A DNA stretch of 64,000 bases from Rehmannia glutinosa (GCA_016081115.2 JABTTQ020001774.1:620001-684000), one strand, 5' to 3'. Shown: positions 49,844-60,610, counted from the stretch's first letter. The notes: generated by a model from the sequence alone, not told the origin. Translations and numbers: made by a program.

Positions 49844-51255
49844 CATTGTGCAATTTTAGCATAATAATTTATATAAACCCATTCATAAATACGCCTGTTA
49901 ATTAAAAAAAATGAATAATGCCTATAAATGTAAAGGCTAAAAACTGAACCCAAGTCTATTAAAAAATCTTGATACATTATCTCAATAAATGGATACTTAT
50001 AAAAGTGTTTACTTTAACTCATATTTATTTTTTATTTTTCCTCTTTTTTTGTTCCTAGTTTGTAACTGTAATAAGAAATATGATACTTTATCTCAACAAA
50101 CGGATACTTTTACTTATAAAAGTGTTACTTTAACTATATCATATTTATTTTTTATTTTTCCTTCTTTCCTTCATTTCTAATTTGTGACTATATTAAAAAA
50201 ACATGATACTTTAAATCACGAAGGAAAAATAAATAAGACAGAGATAAAGTAACACTTTTATGAGTAAAAGTATCCATTTTTTGAGATAAAGTATCATGTT
50301 TTTGTAAATAAATCACGAAGTATGAATTTAGTACAGTGACAAAAGAAAAATAAATATGAAAGAGTTAAAAGTACCACTTTTATAAGTAAAAGTATCAATT
50401 TTTTGAGATAAAGTATCACTTTTATGAATTCAGTACAGTGACAAAAGAAAAATAAATATGACAGAGTTAAAAGTACCACTTTTATGAGTAAAAGTATCTA
50501 TTTTTTGAGATAAAGTATCATGTTTTTTTAATACGGTCACATATTTTAATATAAAAAATCTTATTTTTTGAATATATAAGAATTAAAGTGTCAATGTTCA
50601 CCTTAAAAGTGTCATATTTCTTATCAAAAGTATCACTATTTTAATATAAAGTATCAATTTTTTTTCCAGAGAATTTAAAATTTTAAAATGTCATTGTCCA
50701 TCATGAAAGTATCATATTTAATATCAAATGTATATACTATTTCCAAAGATAAGATCGTTTTTAATGTAAAAACATTAGCTATGAGACTAGAATGAATACA
50801 TCAAAAATCTTATTTTTTGAATATGTAAAAATTAAAGTATCAATGTTCACCTTAAAAGTATCATATTTGTTACTCAAAAGTATCACTATTTTCGGATAAA
50901 GTATTATTTTTTATTCAGAGAATTTAAAATTTTAAAATGTCATTGTCCATCATAAAAGTATCATATTGAATATCAAATGTATCACTATTTCCATCATAAG
51001 ATCGAGTTTTTCAATGTAAAAACATTAGCTATGAGACTAGAATGAGTACATCAAAAATTCTTATTTTTTGAATATGTAAAATTTAAAGTATCAATGTTCA
51101 CCTTAAAAGTATCATATTTATTACTCAAAAGTATCACTATTTTCAGATAAAGTTTCACTTGGTATTCAGAGAATTTAAATTTCTAAAATGAAGGGATGAT
51201 AATGAAACTTTATATCAATGGTTATATTCATGGTTATACTAAATATGCACAACAT

Positions 51256-51327
51256 GCACCATTAGTCTAAAGTCTTTAGAATAGCACCTCTCTTGGTACA
51301 TGACTCCGGTTCAATTCACCTGGTGCA
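51256..51327 (+). other. tRNA-Gly-like pseudo-tRNA, right outer
   Basis: The mirror partner on the plus strand: GCACCATTAGTCTAAAGTCT to GGTTCAATTCACCTGGTGCA. The acceptor GCACCA/TGGTGCA is better kept than in the left copy; the anticodon loop is one base shorter. Confidence 0.5.
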
Positions 51328-51560
51328 AATTTCTTAATTTTTGAGTAAGAGGATCCAACCATTGGGGTGGGGAGCGCCCAACTGGGTCGAGTGGGCCCAA
51401 TGGCGGGTCGCGGCGGGCGGGCAACTTGGGCGGGCGGCCCAGTGTGCAAGACTTGTATTAGATGCAATTTTTTTTTTTTTTTATGCGGGGGTCGCGGGCG
51501 GGTTGGGGATCCATCTTACGAAATGAGATCCATAAGACGGTCTTATACAAATTTTTGCCT

Positions 51561-51796
51561 TGATATATGTATACCATTTTCTAGTCTTAATTGTTGGTAA
51601 AGTTGCCAATTTTTAGAGGAGGGGTTGGAACACTAGTTGGCAACATGGCAATGCACACGTATATTTAAGATAGTGAAATTGTAATTTCCCCAATATTATA
51701 TTATTTTGACTATTTTCATATTGATATTTATTTGTTATCTAGTTGTATAAAAAGTTCAACCCCTAACATATTTGACAGTAAAAGGGTTTTAATGTT
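51561..51796. other. Spacer between the two TIR elements
   Basis: AT-rich, nothing recognised. Confidence 0.4.
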
Positions 51797-52689
51797 AGGC
51801 AAAAACTTGTGTCAAACTATCTCACAGATCTAAATTTGTGAGATGGAGTCTCATTAACAAATCCAAAAGAATAAGTCTCTTATGAGGCCAGGATCTGATC
51901 TAAATCCAGGTCACAATAAAACCCGTGGTCCTGTTGATATTTCAACTGACCAAATATCACAACAAACCACCTTGGCTTCAAAACCTCTGAACCCTATGAT
52001 TTCGCCGAGCACTTCGAGAAACCACAGTGGATATCTGTGGCTTCCAATCTCACTAATAGGCTTGGGTTCCGGTGACGACATAAAGTTTTGTCGTCTAGAG
52101 AATGGTTGTTTCGCAGTGGCTTCCAACTTGTTAAGCTGTGGGGTTTAATTCGAGCGACGAGTGGCGATTTTTTTTAACAAATGAGTATCATCAACAACAG
52201 ATAGGGATTTGAGTATTTGATATTGATTTTTGTCGGGTATGAGTTTGCAACAGAAGATTAAGTCTTCTGCATTTGGTATCTTGGAGCTGAAATCATGAAA
52301 GAACTCGAAGAAATCCGATTGTTAGGAGGATGAGCTTCATTTGTCTGCAGTCTTGTTCGTCAATTTTCCTATGGTTCATCGGAATTTAAAATAAAATTGC
52401 AGAGGGAGTGGGTCTTTTCCTATTGTTTCTTTTTTGTTTGGTGGATTTGTTTTCTCATCTTCAAAATTGGTAATATCCCCCATTTCAAGAAGAAAAGAAA
52501 AGTGGAATAAGTTTAATTTGGAGTAGGGGTCGTGGATTTGCTTATATAATGTGAAAAGAACTCGGGAGTAACTTTTAATGTTAATAATATTAGTTTCCAC
52601 ATAAAAAGTATTACCTTTCAAGTAAAAAATAAAAATATTCGAAGAAATAATATACAATTTAAAAGATATAGTAAGTAATAGACAAAATG

Positions 52690-53150
52690 TCCCTTTCCAT
52701 CGTCTGAACTTAAGAATAATCTTATCAAAAACTGGTTGCAGATTCACCACCTTAGGCGCACCCTTGAAGATGGGGGCGCCTAAGTAAACCGTTGGGAAGG
52801 CACCAATATGGATAACTGTAATCGTCTGAATACGGCCACGCACATGATTAGATACCCGGTTGCCGAAATAAACTTTGGATTTGCGAGGAATGAAGATCTG
52901 ACCCGATATATATGCATAAAGAGTGAGAATCTGCATAAGAGAGCATGCATTCCTCGTCGAGGCCCCACACATAATCACAATATCATCCGCGTACATAATA
53001 GAAGAGGGAAATACGATCTGCTTAGGCGCCCTGAATGGCTGAAGCTGATCCCGGGTGACCGACTCATCAATAAATCTACACAGGACATCTTCCGCGATGC
53101 AAAAAAGAAGTGGTGATAGCGGACCCCCCTTTCTAACCCCTCGAAAGCAG
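52690..53150 (-). pseudogene. LINE reverse transcriptase fragment
   Basis: Minus-strand frames give RGVRKGGPLSPLLFCIAEDV and then MYADDIVIMCGASTRNACSL, i.e. the GDPLSP-like and YADD boxes of plant L1-type reverse transcriptase. IGAFPTVYLGAPIFKG follows. One frameshift separates the first box from the second. No endonuclease or ORF1 is nearby, so it is a relic. Confidence 0.85.
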
Positions 53151-53224
53151 GAGAAGTAATTTTTTTAATACGTTGGGAGTACTGGTTGGAGGGGAGAGGA
53201 TAAATTTCAAATAAATTGAAAGAT

Positions 53225-53290
53225 ACCGGGTTCGAATCCCGATCAATATCCTTACAAAGGGTGAATAATACCACTTGAGCTACAAGCTAG
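53225..53290 (-). other. tRNA-like / SINE-like module
   Basis: Minus strand: GTAGCTCAAGTGGTATTATT is A-box-like, and about 35 bases on, CGGGATTCGAACCCGG is near a B box (and palindromic, so the plus strand also has GGGTTCGAATCCC). It may be a tRNA-derived SINE head next to the LINE fragment. Confidence 0.4.
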
Positions 53291-54219
53291 TGGTTTTCAA
53301 GTAAACATTAATACTTCTAAAGATATTAGGGAGTAATAATTTCTAAGTAAAAGGTATACTTTTGAAGTAAAAAGTAATAGTTTTAAAAAAAATAGTGTAT
53401 GATTTTAAAAGACGTAGTAAGTAATACCTTTACAATAAAACGTGATACTTTTCAAGTAGAAAATGATACTTTTCAAATAAACATTTAATACATTTATTAG
53501 TAAGTAATACTTTTTAAGTAAAAGTATTACTTTTCAAGTAAAAAGTAATAATATTAAAAGAAATAGTATATAATTTAATTATTTGATGCAGTATATTACT
53601 TTTACAATAAAAGTACAATAAAAAGAGATACTTTACAAGTAAACATTAATACTTCTAAAATGGATTGGTAAGTTTTAATTTTAAGTAAAAACAATCTGTT
53701 TTAATTTTAAGTAAAAAATATTACTTTTCAAGTAAAAAGTATTAGTTTTAAAGAAAATAGTATATAAGTTTAAAAGATATAATAAGTAATATTTGTCCAG
53801 TAAAAAGTAATACTTTTTGAATATGAAGTTATATGTTACTTTTTTCGAGTAAAAAGTCGTGCTTCAAAAAGAAAAGTAAGTAATAATTTTAAAATTAAAA
53901 GTAACAAATATTAAAGAAACAATCAATAATTGTTAAAATTTAAATTGTATATAGGTGTTCATAACAAATATCTTAGTTAATATATATGATTAATACGAAA
54001 GTCAGATAGGTAGAGAAATAATAATTTGATACTTAGCTTTCATTAGTCTTGCTCTACAAATATAATAAAAACAAAGTCAATTATGGAAAAGTAAAATCAC
54101 CGCGTTAGCACATTAATACAAAGTAGCTAGAACTAATTGATGGGTCGCACTGTACCGCTTAGTTTTCCAAAATTGACACAATGGATTGATTTCGTGAGGC
54201 GCCTCACACAAGTTTTTGT

Positions 54220-54336
54220 AATCTAAAATATAAGTGCACCTCTCTCTATACACATGCGGTCCCCATCTCTTTTCCTCTCTTCTCTCTATGCGGTCCCCCT
54301 CCTGTCTTTTTCTCCTCTCTCTATATATACGGTCCC

Positions 54337-54374
<38 letters not shown>

Positions 54375-55420
54375 TATGTATATTATATATATACATACAT
54401 GGTCCCTTCCTCTCTCTTCTCACATCCCACACATGTCCCCCCTCTCTCCTCACAGAAAAAAAAACCCAAAGAAATACTTTAAAAATGTATATTTTTAAGA
54501 GTAGAACTGATAATTTTATTAATAAAAAGTGATACTTTTTTTTAAAATAAGAAGTGATATTTGTTTTAATAAGAAGTGATACTTTTTAAATAAGAAAAGA
54601 TACTTTTTTTTTTGATAAAAATTGATACTTTTTTTAATAAGAAATGATACTTTTTTTTAAACAAAAAGTGTTACTTTTTTTTTAAGCAAAAATAATATTT
54701 TTTTAATAAAAAGTTGTACCTTTTCTATAAGAAGTGATAGTTTTTCAATAAAAAGTGATAGTTTATTTTAATAAAAAGTGATTTTTTAAAAATAAAAAGC
54801 GATACTTTTTTTTTTTTTCATAATAAGTGATACTTGTTCCATAAGAAGTGATATTTTTTTTATAATAAAAAGTGATAAAAAAGTGATTTTTTTAAAAATA
54901 AAAAGCGATATTTTTTTTCATAATAAGTGATACTTGTTCCATAAGAACTGATATTTTTTTTTATAATAAAAAGTAATACTTTTTCCATAAGATGCAATAC
55001 TTTATTTTAATAAAAAGTAATATTTTTCGAGTCTAATGTGATATGTTTTCATTTGAAGTGATACTTTTTTTAATAAGAAGTGATACTTTTTTGATAATAA
55101 GTGATACTTTATTTTTTTTATCTTTTTTCTTTGTTTCATATGTATAGAGAGAGAGAAACGTGTGGAGAGAGAGGGGGTAGGACATGAGGAGAGATAGGGG
55201 GGACTATGAGAGGAGTGAGATACTGAGATGTGGGGAGAGACAGAGGAGGGACCATGAGACAAATAGACGTAAGAAGACAGGGAGAGAATGAGGGGGACCA
55301 ATGAGAGAAGAGAGAGAGGGGAGGGAGGTCCAGGATAGAGGAGGAGGTGGACCCTGTCAGAATCCGTCTCGCAGAGTTAATTCCGTGAAACTGTCTCACA
55401 GGAAAGCTGCCCTTAGTATT
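54220..55420. repeat. CT/GA-rich inverted blocks around a GATACTTTT array
   Basis: A CT-rich block with a TA tract (54236-54460) is partly mirrored by a GA-rich block (55140-55340). Between them (54500-55125) is a loose array of 'aataagaagtgatactttttt' units of roughly 20-28 bases. The end at 55356-55417 (ccgtctcgcag...ctgtctcacagg) again resembles the MULE-like terminus in inverse orientation. No gene. Confidence 0.55.
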
Positions 55421-55988
55421 TTACCTAATAAATTCCAAGGAAATAGTATCACCATCTTTGTCTTTACCATCTGGGGGGGCCTTACTGTATAAAGTTGATC
55501 AATCAAAGATGATAATCACTTTAGATAACCTTATTTCTCACAAGTTTGCTTGAGTGAGACCAAGATTATCACAAAACTCACCACCATAATTATTAGATTA
55601 TTAATTATATATATATATATATATAGGGTTTGGATCAGGTGAATCCAGGTAGTTTAAGTGAGTACGTGAGACCAAATCCTGAACATTGGTCTATTTTTTT
55701 CAATGGTGCATATTTAATTGAATTGTTATTTTATTTTTATATTTGATAAATGACTAGTAAGAGTGATTAGGTAAATTTATTTTAATCACAAACAGATTGG
55801 AGAGTTATTTTCAGTAGTATCCTTTCACGTCTGTGGATTTTTTGGGATTATTTTGAAAGGGTATCTTTTTTATTTTCGTTCTTTCCTTAACTTTAGAGTA
55901 AATGTATTGCTTATGTAGTTCGACTATGTTGCATAGATAGTGTAAATGTATTGCTTATGAAGTTCAACTGTGTTGTATGTGACCGTTG
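55421..55988. other. AT-rich spacer
   Basis: A (TA)n run lies at about 55606-55624. Nothing else recognised. Confidence 0.5.
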
Positions 55989-57441
55989 TGTTGGGAAATT
56001 TATGTATTAGATTTTGATGATACTATGTAAAATTTAGATTAGGAAGTTGGCACACTAATTCTGCTGTAAATCAACTTGTAATAGATAGGGTTCTATTAGC
56101 TGAGTCGAAGCAGCCAAGTTGAAGATTGAAGGAATTGACTGAAGATCGAAGAGAAGACCCAGCTGTGTGGTAGCTGAGTGAAGTGCAGTGAAGTCTCAGT
56201 CAAGTGGCAGAAAAACTATCTTAGTCTGCAGACTGACAACTGAGTCATTCCAAGATAAGTGGAAATTGACTGTCAAATGGGTTATGCAGCATAAAGGATC
56301 ATAGAAAGCTGAAGAGATCCGTTGTTAAGCAAAGTTAATTGTTTGCTGAGAATAGGCATGTGTCAGACTGCCTACCTTAAATTTGTTTTTTTTTTAAAGA
56401 ATGCAAAAGGCAAGGAGCCAATAGGATGTCCCTGAAAACCTGCAGAGTTTAAGGAAAGGCTGCATAACATTGAATTCAAGGTACAGTCTACATCAAAGCT
56501 GCAAGACAAGACAAGCCAACGACCTCAAAATGTAGTTTGAAAAATACATCTATCTCTTCAACGGATATATTTTTCAAATGTGCACTATAAAGGCTAAGGA
56601 AGCATAAGAGATAAGGTTACGGGAAATAACGCAGACATAAGTTATCTAAGTAAAGCAAGAGAAAATATCTCTCAAAGCATTCTATTCAAATCCTCAAGCC
56701 CAAACTCGAAGGAAATCAATCCAGTGAAGGAAAGACAACTTCAAAACTGTTGAAGAGGAAACTTGTTTAAAAGAACAAGGGGTCTACACTCCAAGGTTAA
56801 GGGAGGTGTAGTAAGGTTCCAGTTCGAACCAAATGCTTTAGACTCGTTGGAGGGCTGTGTGAACAAATCCAAGAGTTTGAAGGAGCTGAAGATGCAAGAC
56901 AACTGTTTTTTGAAGAAGCTGAGTCCTTGAAGCTGAGCCAGCTGTGTGATCAAGGCGAAGCTTGGACTGTCACCATTTTGTAACAAAGTTACAGTTACAT
57001 TAGTGGATTTCTCCAGTGATTAGAGAAGAGTAGATTAGAAGAATTGCCCGATCTTCAAACCACTATAAAATTGCTTGTGTCATTTGCATTGAGCACTTAC
57101 ATTCCTGCATATCTATACTACTGTTTGTTTAATTTGCTAAGTCAACTGATAATAACTAAGCTTAAAACAAGTGTTGAAAAGCATATTTCCAACTAAGGGT
57201 GAAAGTCTTCCGCTGTAAAAACCAAGTCTACTGAAAATTTAAAGAGTTAACTGAATCAACTGAGTTATACTATCGACTACTGTTGAGTGGCTAACTCTGC
57301 TGTGCAAGTAAACTAAGCTGTCCACCAAGGACCCAGCTGACTTGAGACAACTTTGATCTAAAAAGGACTAAATAAAAAATTTGGTAAAGTCTATTCAATC
57401 CCCCCTTTTAGACTTTACCTTATCACCCATTGGGACCTACA
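55989..57441 (+). repeat. 5' LTR of family A copy 5
   Basis: 1453 bp from TGTTGGGAAATTTATGTATT to ATTGGGACCTACA. The TATA box is TATAAA at 56586-56591 (GCACTATAAAGGCTAAGG). It is followed by the PBS and gag, so it is a 5' LTR. Confidence 0.9.
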
Positions 57442-57443
57442 AG

Positions 57444-57455
57444 TGGTATCAGAGC
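57444..57455 (+). other. Primer-binding site, copy 5
   Basis: TGGTATCAGAGC two bases after the LTR, complementary to initiator tRNA-Met. Confidence 0.9.
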
Positions 57456-57564
57456 GGTTGCTTCATTGAGCCTTCCGCACTGGTTGCTGAACTAGATCTC
57501 ATTCTTTTACAAAAGAAACAATACTTGTAGTTTTAAAGCTTTTCTTTCAAGACAAGTTATTATC

Positions 57565-58640
57565 ATGGAAGCAAATTTAACTCGCATTCCTATGTTTACT
57601 GTCAATGAATTTGATGATTGGAAAATACGCATGCAGGCATATCTTTCAGCCTTACACGATGAGATGTGGTTCGTCATTGAGGATGGGCCACTACATATAA
57701 TGAAAATGAACACAACTGTCAGGGCTCCTGCTCCTGAAGCTACTGTTGATGCACCCACGGCTGAGGGGAGAGGTCACACAAAGACTGTTGCATGTGGTCG
57801 CATCGCACCAAGACCAAAGAATGGTCGAGAAGCCTTGATGCGAATGGACAAACGAGGACAAAAAAGATACAACTTGGATAATATTGCCAAGGACATTTTG
57901 TATAAAACCTCGATAAAGCCATGATTAACAAAGTGAAATCTTGTAAAACGACTAAAGAAATTTGAGAAAACTGACTTTAATTTGTGAAAGATCGATCAAA
58001 TTAAAAAAAAAAATTAATCGTTGTTGTACGTAAATTTGAAATTTTCAAAATGCTTGCAGGTGAAAGTCTGGATCACCTGGACACCAGATTCACAGAGATA
58101 ACCAATGAGCTCTCAGCTCTAGGCAAAGAATATACACAAAAGGAGATGTATATGAAGATACTCAGGTCGCTCACAGCTGAGTGGGAAATGAAGGCGATGG
58201 CCTTAAGGCATTCAATGGATTTAAGTAGAACATCCAATCATGAGCTGTTCTCAAACCTTAAAGCCTATGAATTCGATCTCAGAAGAAAAGAGCAAGAAGA
58301 GACAGTTGCACCTAAGACAACTGCACTCATGGCTGGAGAATATAAAAGAGCTGAATCCAAGGAAGCCATTGACCAAGAAGTGATTGCCGTTATGCTGAAG
58401 AGATTCAACAAGTTATTCAATAAGAACTATAAAATAAACATGGGTGAATCATCTAGGAAACAATCAACACCTTCCAAAGCAAGGGAAAAGATACCACCTA
58501 AGAGAGCTGACCATCAGAGGACTAAATATCAGAGAGCTGATAATCGGAGAAAGGATTTGCGCATGTTCAAACTCCAAGAGTGGTTATAGAAAAATGTTCT
58601 TCAAGTAATGAGGGAGTCCAAAAATCTAAAGCACCATATG
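57565..58640 (+). pseudogene. Copia gag, copy 5, truncated
   Basis: Starts MEANLTRIPMFTVNEFDDWK, like copies 2 and 4. Frameshifts follow at about 57915-58050; then come LAGESLDHLDTRFTEITNEL, LRSLTAEWEMKAMALRHSMD and KAYEFDLRRKEQEE. A duplicated 'QRTKYQRADNRR' zone and a stop lie near 58589. The coding region is cut at 58640 by the family B LTR. Confidence 0.85.
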
Positions 58641-58956
58641 TGTTTGATACATGTTTTTATCTTAATTTTGATGATTTTATTTTGTCACCAAAACAATGTT
58701 TTTAAAGGTTGTCCAAATACTCCTAAATGATTTAAAATGGTTTTAATATTTTTGGGAGTATTTCCTCAAGTTGTACTTTAGATAAAATTGGACAACACTT
58801 TTAATGATTTTATGTTTATAAGTTTTTATTACAAAACAAGGTTCCTAAATGTTGTCTAAATACTTCCGATTGGTTTAAAATGTTTTTACTAAAATTTCGG
58901 ATAATTTCTTGGGTTTTATTTTCGACAAAAAATGGACAACTTTTCTGTCTCGAGGT

Positions 58957-59237
58957 CGATCGGTCGCCCTATAGGGCAACCCGTACCTGAAGATGAGTTT
59001 GGAACAAAAAATGAGACAGAAGTGAAAAACGGTCAGTCGGCCGGCCGCTTCAAGGCGGCGTCGTCCTGGTCGACCCAGACTGAACGTTTTGTTTTGAAAC
59101 AGAACAAATTTCCTTGGTTTTTCACTTAGGGGGACCGGTTGAGACAGGGGTCAACCGGTCGAAGCCTATGTCGACCGGTCGCCCTGTTGTATTTTTCAAA
59201 GTGTTCTGCAAATCTTCTATTTCTGTGCGACCGGTCG
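58957..59237 (+). promoter_or_regulatory. CGACCGGTCG palindrome cluster in family B U3
   Basis: CGATCGGTCG at 58957, CAACCGGTCG at 59152, and perfect 10-base palindromes CGACCGGTCG at 59172-59181 and 59228-59237, with a further GACCGGTT at 59133. All lie 150-440 bases upstream of the TATA box, where transcription-factor sites would be expected. The role is inference. Confidence 0.5.
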
Positions 59238-59393
59238 CCCTGTGCTTTGACAGCAAAAATATGACCGTTTGACAGCAGACACATTTCCTTAAATTGTGGG
59301 ATTGATTTCAAACAGCTATATTCTTGATTTTAATTGTATTTTTCTGTAGATTTTCAATCCCCAAGAGGAGCCTATGCTTGATCAATCATCTCC

Positions 59394-59401
59394 TATAAAT
59401 A
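59394..59401 (+). promoter_or_regulatory. TATA box of family B LTR
   Basis: TATAAATA in the context CTCCTATAAATAGAGGAAG. It predicts a transcription start near 59425, placing the hairpin array in the element's RNA leader. Confidence 0.75.
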
Positions 59402-59638
59402 GAGGAAGTTTTGGAGCAACCAATACAACAATTGAGATACAACACAACAAGATACACTTCAAGCAAATATTTGTTCTTCATTGTCATCATTATTGTTGTA
59501 ATTTTGCCTAGCTTTTCACTTTCACATCCTTGAGGTCTAGGCTATTCTTGATTACACATGCACTCAATTGTATAATTCATTATCGAGTTGTAATCTTGAA
59601 TTTGTTGGGTTATCATTCAACACAAGATATCCTTGTGA

Positions 59639-59898
59639 GTGTTCTTGTGGTAAGAACACACTTGGGTGATCTAGGTGTTAGGTGTGAGAAGATTGTGGTA
59701 ATCTTCTTGTTGAGGTGTTGAAGAATTTGGTATTCTTCAAGGTTGAAGATTGTGGTAATCTTCACAAGGTGCCGTTGGAGATTGTGGTAATCTTCAAGTG
59801 AGATTGTGGTAATCTCAAAGGTGTTGTTGAAGAAGAGTGTGGTGCTCTTCAAGGTGTTGTTGTAAGTTGGTGTTGTATTAATTTGTGGTAAATTAATA
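59639..59898 (+). repeat. Array of eight hairpins with a shared GTGGT-type loop
   Basis: Each unit has a 5-nt loop (GTGGT, or TTGGT in unit 3) and complementary arms. Unit spans: 59639-59659 (8-bp stem), 59687-59707 (8), 59718-59740 (9), 59744-59764 (8), 59775-59797 (9, one G:U), 59799-59817 (7), 59832-59850 (7, one G:U), 59876-59898 (9). Stem sequences differ (GTGTTCTT, AGAAGATT, TTGAAGAAT, TATTAATTT and others) but both arms change together. A ninth small stem with another loop lies at 59621-59637 (CACAAG/CTTGTG). The array has stops in every frame I checked. Confidence 0.85.
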
Positions 59899-60117
59899 AA
59901 ATCTTTTTTCTTTTTGAAATCCATCCCGGATATACTGGGGTGGTAGAGGATTAGGCCCTAGGTGGGTTGAACCTCTATAAATCGACGTGTGTTGTTTACA
60001 TTCCGCACTTTTATTATTGTCTTTGAGCATTCGGTTCGAAAAAGAGGGCGAAATCAAAAAGATGGAGATAATCTATTCACCCCCCTCTAGATTATCGTAG
60101 CCGCTTGGACTTACAAG

Positions 60118-60129
60118 TGGTATCAGAGC
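60118..60129 (+). other. Primer-binding site of family B
   Basis: TGGTATCAGAGC, two bases after the LTR end TTACA, complementary to initiator tRNA-Met. Confidence 0.9.
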
Positions 60130-60189
60130 CAAACTTTTTGGCAAGCTCGTTTCACATCGCGAGTGAAGAGTAACGATCGTCGGCTACGA

Positions 60190-60610
60190 ACGAAGCTCAT
60201 CTTTCCGGCACCTCCACCACCAAGCCACCTCGGTTTGATTCCAAAAATTTTATATTTTGGAAAGAAAGAATGGAATGCTATTTACAAGGTTGCGGGTTTG
60301 ATATTTGGAACACCGTCATAAATGGAGAATCCATTCCAATGATAGACACACCACACACCTCCAAAGGCCTCAAAGAGCTAAATGATGAAGAGAAGAAAAT
60401 CATCTCCTTAAACGGTAAGGCTCTAAATATTTTATATTGTTCATTTACTAATTTGGAATATGAACATATTGTAGGAATTCGATCGGCACATAAAGTATGG
60501 CAAAAATTAGAAGCCATCTATGGAGTATTTGCAAATGAAAGGAGCAACTCAAAAGCATCTACTTCACAAATGGATACAAGCTCCCCCTATCAACAAACAT
60601 ATCCAGAATA
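60190..60610 (+). pseudogene. Family B gag, N-terminal fragment
   Basis: An open frame reading TKPPRFDSKNFIFWKERMEC, GCGFDIWNTVINGESIPMID, LNDEEKKIISLNGKALNILY and HIVGIRSAHKVWQKLEAIYG, the capsid-like start of a copia gag. The usual start codon position (before ATNEAHLSG, about 60186) reads TCG instead of ATG, so the first methionine in frame is internal, at 60270. The frame ends at 60611 where unrelated AT-rich sequence takes over. Confidence 0.75.

Larger units (their letters stand above)
47879..51560. mobile_element. Giant foldback element, 1.8-kb arms, tRNA-like modules
   Basis: The left arm (47879-49678) is repeated in reverse complement as the right arm (49747-51560) around a 68-nt GC-rich apex. 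Ends are AGGCAAAAACTTGTATAAGA and its inverse, resembling a common plant MULE-like terminus that reads GGCAAAAACTTGTGTGAGAC. Inside the ends are GC-rich blocks (cccgcccgc...), then tRNA-like modules, then GATACTTT-rich repeats. No transposase is present. Flanks share only TTGAT in a candidate 9-bp duplication (ttgatggta / ttgatatat). It would fold into one of the longest hairpins in the window. Confidence 0.85.
49747..51560 (-). repeat. Right arm of the foldback element
   Basis: Mirror image of the left arm with scattered substitutions and indels, for example 'ggtagaac' for 'ggttgaac' in the inner tRNA-like module. Mirror-image short frames at 49243-49437 and 49989-50180 are a product of this symmetry, not genes. 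Confidence 0.85.
51797..54219. mobile_element. MULE-like nonautonomous element carrying LINE and SINE-like fragments
   Basis: The left end AGGCAAAAACTTGTGTCAAA followed by CTATCTCACAGATC, and the right end CGCCTCACACAAGTTTTTGT, are imperfect inverted repeats of the same terminal type as the foldback. Inside are an unidentified block (51880-52150), a LINE RT fragment, a tRNA-like module and AAGTAATACTTTT repeats (53290-53890). No transposase and no clear target duplication. Alternatively the right end lies at about 55420. Confidence 0.45.
58641..60115 (+). repeat. 5' LTR of family B copia element
   Basis: Runs from TGTTTGATACATG to CCGCTTGGACTTACA and is followed two bases later by a PBS. It is 1475 bp. 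U3 holds CGACCGGTCG-type palindromes and a strong TATA box (59394). The predicted transcribed part contains an array of eight hairpins (59639-59898). It is inserted into the gag of family A copy 5. Confidence 0.85.

Noticed and set aside
49243..50180. Two similar small proteins (about 63 residues) on opposite strands
   Set aside because: They are mirror images created by the foldback arms, and their Tyr/Phe/Leu-rich text comes from AT-rich repeats.
48094..51327. Functional tRNA-Gly genes in the foldback arms
   Set aside because: The anticodon loop and D-arm are degenerate in both copies, and the left acceptor has mismatches.
53225..53290. A functional tRNA gene
   Set aside because: A-box and T-loop-like parts are present, but no acceptor stem or proper anticodon arm could be paired; a SINE-like relic fits better.
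57507..57931. Minus-strand frames overlapping gag
   Set aside because: Shadows of the plus-strand gag of copy 5.
59639..59898. CRISPR-like or simple tandem repeat
   Set aside because: Unit sequences are not identical, spacing is irregular and the setting is a plant LTR. Only loops and pairing are conserved, so it is treated as a hairpin array.
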